A stretch of 64,000 nucleotides of DNA, taken from Methyloversatilis discipulorum. Its GTDB lineage: Bacteria; Pseudomonadota; Gammaproteobacteria; Burkholderiales; Rhodocyclaceae. The position numbers and the translations under genes are program-made. This document shows, piece after piece, positions 58,587 to 64,000 of this stretch; the first letter of the stretch is position 1, and each line of letters opens with the position of its first letter. The notes below the pieces were generated by a model. The model was given only the letters and a program-made list of their open reading frames with translations, did no database searches and was not told the DNA's origin. The stretch spans positions 2,232,001 through 2,296,000 of the forward strand of contig NZ_AZUP01000001.1 of assembly GCF_000527135.1 (NCBI RefSeq), given 5' to 3'.

Positions 58587-59368
58587 GCCCCGGCACACGC
58601 AAATACGGCTTCGAGCATGACGCGGCGATTCATCGCCGAAGGGATGTGCTTGTGCAAGCAACGGCTGTCCCAGATAACCAGCGTGCCGGCCTTGCCGCGC
58701 AGCGGAACCGGTGAGAGCTTGCGCCGGCGCATCAGCAGTTCGGCGCGGTAATGCGTCAGACAACCGGCAAAGTGGTTCTCGATGCGGCCCGATATCGCGT
58801 CATACGACGCCTTTTCGGTGTCCCAGCTTGCAGCGCTGCGCCTTTCCACGCTGTAAAGCTCGTGCGCAAGCGGAACGCGCCAGAATCCCTTGGTGGAGTT
58901 CGGAACCACCACCAGCGTCCCGTCGTCGTGACCGACATCGGTCAGATAGAGGAAGGCCTTGATGCGGTGCTTGAAACTGTCGATGTGAAAGAATTCGTCG
59001 AACGCGCCGCGCGGTCCGTCCGCCAGCCTGACCTGGGCCCAGTCGCGCACCCGTTCAGCGCGCGCCCCCATGATGGTCTCGACCACGTCGCGAATGCGCG
59101 AGTCCTCGAAGAACGGCGCAAAAGCGGCCATCGACGACGCGTCGTGCAGTGAGCGCACCGACGGCGATTGCGGTTCAACCGCGAGCGTAGAGACCTCCGG
59201 TACGGCGGCGCGCATTGCCGCCACCGTATCGCTGTCGTACCAATCGTCGACGACACTGAAACCCTGTTCGACGACCTCGCGCGCCTGCCGGTTGGACAAG
59301 TCTTTCCGCGCCAGACGTGCATAGATACGCTGGATTCGCACGTATTCGAGCAGAAAATTCGCGGTCAT
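58577..59368 (-). CDS. phytanoyl-CoA dioxygenase (PhyH)-like Fe(II)/2-oxoglutarate enzyme
   Basis: A 263-residue protein with the PhyH-type jelly-roll: AREVVEQGFSVVDDWYDSDT at the start, then metal ligands His-x-Asp in DEFFHIDSFKHRIKAFLYLT and the distal His in DSRCLHKHIPSAMNRRVMLE (Arg for 2-oxoglutarate follows). LYLTDVGHDDGTLVVVPNST is typical for the fold. The substrate is unknown. Start at MTANFLLEYVRIQRIYARLA. Its 3' end overlaps the convergent plus-strand gene by 10 bp. Confidence 0.82.
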   Translation of the reverse strand: MTANFLLEYVRIQRIYARLARKDLSNRQAREVVEQGFSVVDDWYDSDTVAAMRAAVPEVSTLAVEPQSPSVRSLHDASSMAAFAPFFEDSRIRDVVETIMGARAERVRDWAQVRLADGPRGAFDEFFHIDSFKHRIKAFLYLTDVGHDDGTLVVVPNSTKGFWRVPLAHELYSVERRSAASWDTEKASYDAISGRIENHFAGCLTHYRAELLMRRRKLSPVPLRGKAGTLVIWDSRCLHKHIPSAMNRRVMLEAVFACAGAYG

Positions 59369-59858
59369 CTGACGCCGCCGAGCAGGGTATCGGTCGCCGA
59401 CACATGAATGCGACGGGCACCAGTATGAACCGATGCAAGGGGACTGGCATCGGCCGAACTTCTGATCCTGAACGCCGGCAAGGACATCCTCTCGATCATC
59501 TGTATGCGGAGTAGCACGGACGACGATGCGGGCTGGACACGATGCATATGTCCGGCGCGGAAGCGCTTCTGAAGAGCGCCGAACTCGACTGCTCCTAGGT
59601 AGCACGAGGTCATGATATATGCACCTATCTCGACGCTTAGGAATACAGGCATGCTGATCGCGGCGGTCAATGCGCGCCCTGATCGCCGGCACAGCATCAA
59701 CAGGTCGCCCACCGCTCCGACGGAAGTGCTGCGGGACGCGCGGCCGCAGCGTTGATGCCCCCGAAGACCGCTTTCTTTTCGTTCAGGCCGCTGGCGACCT
59801 ATTCATACACTGGCCACGAGTCATCTTTCCAGAACGTTTCTCCGACGAGCCATCCTTC
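59369..59858. other. gene-free interval, nothing recognised
   Basis: About 490 bp between the dioxygenase and the monooxygenase-like gene. Composition is a little less GC-rich than the flanks. Short open frames cross it, but none has a ribosome site and a believable protein. No inverted repeat, REP copy or promoter motif stands out. Confidence 0.5.
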
Positions 59859-60182
59859 ATGTACACCTCCACCTTCACCTTCGCCAAACGCCAGTACGAC
59901 GACGACTTCCACGCGCTGGACGCAGTCATCGCCGGGGTCGCCCGCTCCGTTCCCGGCTACCTCGGCGAGGAAGCCTGGGAGAACGCGCAGACCGGGCTCA
60001 TTTCGAATGTCTATTACTGGGATTCGATGGACGCGCTGCAGGCGCTGATGCGGCACCCGGAGCACATCAAGGCCAAGCAGTTGCAGGGGCGCTGGCTAAA
60101 GGGCTATCAGGTGGTGATCGCGCAGGTGGTGCGCACGTACGGCGACAAGGGCATCCCGCATCCGCTCGCGTCGGTGAGCTGA
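59859..60182 (+). CDS. antibiotic biosynthesis monooxygenase (ABM)-like small protein
   Basis: A 107-residue protein with a ferredoxin-like dimeric alpha-beta barrel pattern: MYTSTFTFAKRQYDDDFHAL, VARSVPGYLGEEAWENAQTG, LISNVYYWDSMDALQALMRH and VIAQVVRTYGDKGIPHPLAS. The VYYWDSMDAL element is common in ABM-domain proteins (YdhR/HmoA type), some of which cut or bind heme. The frame is open much further upstream but the ATG used starts the domain. An FNR-like box for ccoG overlaps its stop codon. Confidence 0.75.
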   Translation: MYTSTFTFAKRQYDDDFHALDAVIAGVARSVPGYLGEEAWENAQTGLISNVYYWDSMDALQALMRHPEHIKAKQLQGRWLKGYQVVIAQVVRTYGDKGIPHPLASVS

Positions 60183-60192
60183 TCCGCATCAA
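60179..60192 (+). promoter_or_regulatory. FNR-type box upstream of ccoG
   Basis: CTGAT-CCGC-ATCAA differs from the FNR consensus TTGAT-N4-ATCAA by one base. Class II spacing gives a start near 60227, 73 bp before the ccoG ATG. It overlaps the stop codon of the upstream gene. FNR control of ccoNOPQ-G genes is common. Confidence 0.5.
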
Positions 60193-60299
60193 GGGGCGCG
60201 ACGGATTCCATCTGTACCCATTGTGATTTCACTCGGCTGAATCTGTTCCTGTCCGCCCGCGGCGGGTGTACTGCCGGCATCCCTTTCCGGAGCCTGCAG

Positions 60300-61691
60300 A
60301 TGAACACCGATACGACGCTGGCGGGAGGCGCGGTCCGCGCTGTGCCACTCACTTTCCATCCCCGGCCGGGCACCGTGCATGCGCGTGCAGTGTCCGGCCG
60401 TTTCAACAGCTGGCGCTGGGCCATGGTGTGGCTCACCCAGCTCGTGTTCTACGGCGGCGTGTGGCTCACCTGGCGCGACGGCGACGCGGTGCGGCCGGCG
60501 CTGTGGATGGACATACCGCACGAGCGGCTCTATCTGTTCGATTGGGTGCTGTGGCCGCAGGACGCACTGCTGTTCGCCTTCGTGCTCATCGTCGCGGCGC
60601 TGGCGCTGTTCTTCGTGACCGCGCTGGCCGGACGGCTGTTCTGCGGCTTCGCCTGTCCGCAGACGGTGTACACAATGATGTTCACGTGGATCGAGGCGCG
60701 GCTCGAAGGCAAGCCGGCCGCACGCCGGGCGCTGGACGCAGCAGCCTGGGGCCCGCGCAAGGCGGCGATCAAGGGTGCCAAGCACGCGCTGTGGCTGGCG
60801 CTGGCGGCGTGGACCGCCATCACCTTCGTCGGCTACTTCACGCCGATCCGCGATCTGCTGCCGCGCCTCACCGCCTGGGACGTCGGCATGTGGGAAGGCT
60901 TCTGGCTGCTGTTCTACGCCGCCTTCACCTATCTGCAGGCCGGCTTCGCACGTGAATCGGTGTGCCAGCACATGTGCCCGTACTCGCGCTTCCAGGGCGT
61001 GATGACCGACGCGCACACGCGCCAGGTCGGCTACGACAGACTGCGCGGCGAACCGCGCGCGTCGGCGCGCAGCCGGGGTGCAGGCGACTGCGTGGACTGC
61101 GCGATCTGCGTACAGGTGTGCCCGACCGGCATCGACATCCGCAATGGCGTCCAGTACGCCTGCATCAACTGCGGTCTGTGCGTCGACGCCTGCGACACGG
61201 TGATGGACAAGGTCGGCCGCGCGCGCGGATTGATCCGCTACGCCTCCGAACACGCGCTGTCCGGGCGGGGTGCGACGGCGGTTCAGCCGCGCGTGAAGAT
61301 CTACGCCGCGCTGCTCGTGCTGTTCGCCGCCCTCGGTGTGTGGCAGATGGCGAGCCGCCCTGAAGTGCGACTCGACGTGCTGCGCGACCGCGGCGTGCTG
61401 ATGCGCGAAACTGCGGACGGCCGAATCGAAAACGCCTACCTGCTGAAGGTGGCCAACCTGACGCGCGAAGAGGTCGAGTACGTCGCACAGATCGACGGCG
61501 TGCCGGGTGCCACCATCGTCGGCAACGACCGCCTGCGCGTGGCGGCCAACAGCGTGGCCAGCCTGCGGCTCACCGTGTCCGCACCCGACGACGGCACGCT
61601 GCACGGCGCGCAGCCGCTGGACATCGTGGTCGCCCGACTGGGGCGGCCGGACGAAAGCGCCAGCGAGCGCAGCCGCTTCCTGTTCCGGTAG
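60300..61691 (+). CDS. ccoG: cytochrome c oxidase accessory protein CcoG (FixG/RdxA)
   Basis: A 463-residue membrane iron-sulfur protein: N-terminal membrane helices (WRWAMVWLTQLVFYGGVWLT is the first), a polyferredoxin-like set of Cys (CGFACPQTVYTM, VCQHMCPYSRFQG, CVDCAICVQVCPTGIDIRNG and CINCGLCVDACDTVM) and a C-terminal periplasmic Ig-like domain (LRDRGVLMRETADGRIENAY). CcoG helps copper delivery to cbb3 oxidase CcoN, reducing Cu(II). The ccoNOPQ genes are not in the window. It ends 7 bp before a convergent PEP-CTERM gene. Confidence 0.92.
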   Translation: MNTDTTLAGGAVRAVPLTFHPRPGTVHARAVSGRFNSWRWAMVWLTQLVFYGGVWLTWRDGDAVRPALWMDIPHERLYLFDWVLWPQDALLFAFVLIVAALALFFVTALAGRLFCGFACPQTVYTMMFTWIEARLEGKPAARRALDAAAWGPRKAAIKGAKHALWLALAAWTAITFVGYFTPIRDLLPRLTAWDVGMWEGFWLLFYAAFTYLQAGFARESVCQHMCPYSRFQGVMTDAHTRQVGYDRLRGEPRASARSRGAGDCVDCAICVQVCPTGIDIRNGVQYACINCGLCVDACDTVMDKVGRARGLIRYASEHALSGRGATAVQPRVKIYAALLVLFAALGVWQMASRPEVRLDVLRDRGVLMRETADGRIENAYLLKVANLTREEVEYVAQIDGVPGATIVGNDRLRVAANSVASLRLTVSAPDDGTLHGAQPLDIVVARLGRPDESASERSRFLFR

Positions 61692-61698
61692 CGCCGGT

Positions 61699-62328
61699 TC
61701 AGCGCTCCACGGCGCGCCGGCGCATCGCCAGGAGTGCCAGTCCCGCGCCGAACATCGCCCAGCTTCCCGGTTCAGGCACGGCGACGATCTGGGCGACGAA
61801 ATACGCCGGACCGTTGTAGCCGGCGCTCCAGTCCGCGTAATAGGCCCAGATCGCTTCGGCGTCGGCCGAAATGCCCTGGCGCTGACCCCAGATCTGCAGG
61901 CCGGCATTGGTTCCGAGACTTACCGGTGTCGCACCCGGCGCGCCGAAACCGCTTTCATTGACCGTCCAGTAAGCGGTGCCGGTGCTGAGGGTCTGCCCGC
62001 CGTTGGCGAACCGGAAACCTTCGCCGCTGATCGAGAAATCCCCGATGAACATGGCCGGACCGCTGAACACGTTACGCGCACGAATCAGCAGGTAGTAATC
62101 CTGCCCCGCTGCCAACGCGGCGCCCGAGAACGTCTCGCTGGAACCCCAGAGCGTGGTCTTGTCGCTGATGATTTCACTGGCGTCGGCAAGCAGGTCGGTG
62201 GACAGATAGACGGTTGCGTAATCGTCCGCCGTGTAGGTACCGGACAGGCTTGCCGCCTGCGCCGGCACGGCGGCGACGATGGAGGCCAGCAGTCCCGCGG
62301 CAACGAATACCTTGGTGGTTACGTTCAT
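61699..62328 (-). CDS. PEP-CTERM sorted protein
   Basis: A 209-residue exported protein with signal peptide (MNVTTKVFVAAGLLASIVAA then PAQA). The body is beta-rich without a named domain (GTYTADDYATVYLSTDLLAD, YYLLIRARNVFSGPAMFIGD). The C-terminal signal is VPEPGSWAMFGAGLALLAMR then RRAVER. It is the third PEP-CTERM protein in the window. The exosortase is not in the window. Body parts with repeated Gly/Thr/Ser suggest a matrix or surface role. Confidence 0.83.
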   Translation of the reverse strand: MNVTTKVFVAAGLLASIVAAVPAQAASLSGTYTADDYATVYLSTDLLADASEIISDKTTLWGSSETFSGAALAAGQDYYLLIRARNVFSGPAMFIGDFSISGEGFRFANGGQTLSTGTAYWTVNESGFGAPGATPVSLGTNAGLQIWGQRQGISADAEAIWAYYADWSAGYNGPAYFVAQIVAVPEPGSWAMFGAGLALLAMRRRAVER

Positions 62329-62373
62329 TGATGATGCTCCTCTACCGGAAAGCCACGATGCGATGGACCGCGA

Positions 62374-62388
62374 GCAAGAGCTGCGCCA
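62374..62388 (-). promoter_or_regulatory. sigma-54 -24/-12 element upstream of the third PEP-CTERM gene
   Basis: The minus strand reads TGGCGCAGCTCTTGC: one mismatch to TGGCAC-N5-TTGC, exact GG-N10-GC spacing. The GC is 46 bp before the ATG, close to the 44 bp at the LamG PEP-CTERM gene. Confidence 0.6.
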
Positions 62389-62592
62389 CAGCGTGCGCTG
62401 CCGGCATCACTGTCCCGCAAAAGCAATGGCTTGCGTTCACCAGGCCCCATCAATGCCATTTCTCGGACAGGTCGGTGTAAAAGCCGCCGACACGCAGAGG
62501 CCGCGACATGCTCGTCGTGTCGCCGCTCACCGCCTCTGGCTCCGCCCCGGCGCACCCTGCCCTCCAGCCTCCAGCCCCTAGTCCCCAGCCCC

Positions 62593-63984
62593 TCACATCA
62601 CATTCGCATGCGGATGCACCGGATGTTCCAGCGTGTCGGCGATCAGGCGCAGCGCGATGTCGCAGTCTTCGCGCGACATCGGGCCGCCGAGGCAGACGCG
62701 CACGGCGTCCGGCGGGGTGCCGTCGGTGCTGAAGGCGGCGCTGGCGACGACGGCCACGCCCTGGGCGCGCAGGTGGGAGGCGAACTCGACCATGGACCCG
62801 TCGGAACTGAGCGGCAGCCAGAAGTGGAAGCCTTCCGGTTGTGCACGCAGCGCGTGTCCCGCCAGCATGCGCGCGGCCGAGGCCTGACGCGCCATCGATT
62901 CGGCGCGGATCGCCTGCAGCATGGCTTCGGCGGTGCCATCGGTAATCCAGCGCGTGGCCAGTGCGCTGGTGATCGGCGAGCACATGACCGTGGTCGCGCG
63001 CAGCGCGCCTGCCAGCCGCTCGGCCTGACGCGGGCCCGGCGCGTGCACATAGGCCGCGCGCAATCCCGCGCCGAAACACTTCGACAGACCGCCGATGTAA
63101 TAGGTGAGCGCCGGCGCCAGCACCGCCAGCGGTGGCGGCACCTCGGGCGGCAACATGGCGTAGGCGTCGTCTTCGATGATGGGGATGGCGTAGCGCAGCG
63201 CGACGTCGGCCAGCGCCTCGCGCCGCGCGCGGCTGACGGTGGCGGTGGTCGGGTTCAGCAGCGTCGGATTGCAGTACAGCGCGCGCGGCTTCAGTGTCTT
63301 GCAGGCGTGCTCGAAGGCGTCGGCGCTGGGGCCGTCGTCGTCGAGCGGCAGCGCGTGCAGCTGCACGCCGAGCTGGGCGGCGATGGCCTTGATGCCCGGA
63401 TAGGTCAGCGACTCGACGCAGATCGTTTCGCCCGGCCGCGCCAGCAGCGAAACGAGCGCAGTCAGCGCGCTGTGGATGCCGGGGCACACCAGCACACGCT
63501 CGGCCGCGCACAGCGGCAGCCGCTGGCGCAGCCAGTGCGCGCCGGCCACACGGTCGTCGCGGGTGCCGCCGAAATCCTGGTAGCGCAACAGATCGTTCCA
63601 GTCGGACTGCGCCATCAGCTGTCCTGCGCTGTGGCGCAGGTGGGCGAGCAAGGCGGGGTCCTGTGGCTCGGGCGGCAGGTTCATTGTCATTTCGGCTGCA
63701 CTGCCGCCACGCAGCGCCATGCCCGGCGTCGAGCCGCGGACGAAGGTGCCCATGCCGGCGCGCGCGTCGATCAGCCCGCGCTTACGCGCCTCGGCGTAAC
63801 CACGCGCCACCGTCGTGTAGTTCAGTTCGAGCGCGTCGGCCAGGTCGCGCAGCGCCGGCAGACGGTCGCGCGGGCTCAGCCGTCCACTGCGCACGTCCTC
63901 GGCGATGAGGTCGGCGATCAGCAGATAGGCCGGCTTGTTGCTCGACCGGATGCGCTTGAGCCAGTGCTGCGAAGTCTTGTCCAT
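62593..63984 (-). CDS. MocR/GntR-family PLP-dependent regulator
   Basis: A 463-residue protein with GntR helix-turn-helix (AYLLIADLIAEDVRSGRLSP, ALELNYTTVARGYAEARKRG) and an aminotransferase-fold C-terminal domain. The cofactor Lys is in YYIGGLSKCFGAGLRAAYVH, and the Asn/Asp/Tyr contacts lie in YCNPTLLNPTTATV and IIEDDAYAMLPPEV. A second, unlinked member of the family next to the one at 56454, with different sequence. It starts 16 bp before the right edge. Its target genes are not evident here. Confidence 0.88.
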   Translation of the reverse strand: MDKTSQHWLKRIRSSNKPAYLLIADLIAEDVRSGRLSPRDRLPALRDLADALELNYTTVARGYAEARKRGLIDARAGMGTFVRGSTPGMALRGGSAAEMTMNLPPEPQDPALLAHLRHSAGQLMAQSDWNDLLRYQDFGGTRDDRVAGAHWLRQRLPLCAAERVLVCPGIHSALTALVSLLARPGETICVESLTYPGIKAIAAQLGVQLHALPLDDDGPSADAFEHACKTLKPRALYCNPTLLNPTTATVSRARREALADVALRYAIPIIEDDAYAMLPPEVPPPLAVLAPALTYYIGGLSKCFGAGLRAAYVHAPGPRQAERLAGALRATTVMCSPITSALATRWITDGTAEAMLQAIRAESMARQASAARMLAGHALRAQPEGFHFWLPLSSDGSMVEFASHLRAQGVAVVASAAFSTDGTPPDAVRVCLGGPMSREDCDIALRLIADTLEHPVHPHANVM

Positions 63985-64000
63985 CGGGGCGTTCAGGGCA

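Noticed and set aside
59670..59858. A longer N-terminus for the monooxygenase-like protein
   Set aside because: The upstream in-frame part is Arg/Cys-rich without a ribosome site, and the ABM fold begins at the Met encoded at 59859.

Overview
The window comes from a high-GC, Gram-negative respiratory bacterium, most likely a betaproteobacterium of the Rhodocyclales type (Methyloversatilis, Zoogloea or Thauera relatives). This is inferred from gene content: a narXL-narK1K2GHJI block, ubiTUV, nsrR/nnrS, two PQQ-dependent dehydrogenases, PEP-CTERM proteins and CcoG. No rRNA, tRNA, CRISPR array, phage or intact insertion sequence was seen.

Layout. 1-688: N-terminal part of a PAS sensor protein, running off the left edge. 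917-14471: nitrate respiration, with the NarX/NarL two-component pair, two NarK transporters, the NarGHJI membrane-bound nitrate reductase and a PpiC-type isomerase. 14576-16996: ubiU-ubiV-ubiT for oxygen-independent ubiquinone synthesis. 17013-18109: beta-carbonic anhydrase and a small membrane protein. 18434-20881: a periplasmic PQQ dehydrogenase with a one-heme cytochrome carrying an unusual CX3CH motif. 20901-28504: accessory region with PEP-CTERM proteins, an amidase, a DksA/TraR-like zinc finger protein, TrxC, an acetyltransferase, a toxin-antitoxin pair and clusters of REP palindromes. 28678-36781 (minus): a tightly overlapping operon nnrS-nsrR-DUF59-hypothetical-NnrS-like-5-FCL-ravA-viaA-DUF364. 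36877-38226: a small membrane protein and a YcgR/PilZ protein. 38363-42378 (minus): a probably lanthanide-type PQQ alcohol dehydrogenase operon with a binding protein, two near-duplicate cytochromes c and a GlcG/HbpS protein. 42731-55815 (minus): a fatty-acid beta-oxidation island with a TetR regulator. 56044-63984: cupin, two MocR-type regulators, a phytanoyl-CoA dioxygenase-like protein, a monooxygenase-like small protein, CcoG and a third PEP-CTERM protein.

How it fits together. FNR/DNR-type boxes lie upstream of narX, narK1, ubiU, the dksA-like gene, nnrS and ccoG. This suggests one low-oxygen/NO regulon covering nitrate reduction, quinone supply, NO stress and cytochrome oxidase assembly. 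A second layer appears to depend on sigma-54. Both PQQ dehydrogenase operons have a -24/-12 element plus the same upstream palindrome GAGAC-N4-GTCTC, and each of the three PEP-CTERM genes has a -24/-12 element 44-55 bp before its start codon. The most unusual single features are a palindromic repeat inserted in frame inside narG, the CX3CH cytochrome, and the placement of ravA-viaA in an NsrR/NnrS operon. All assignments come from reading the sequence; no database search was run.
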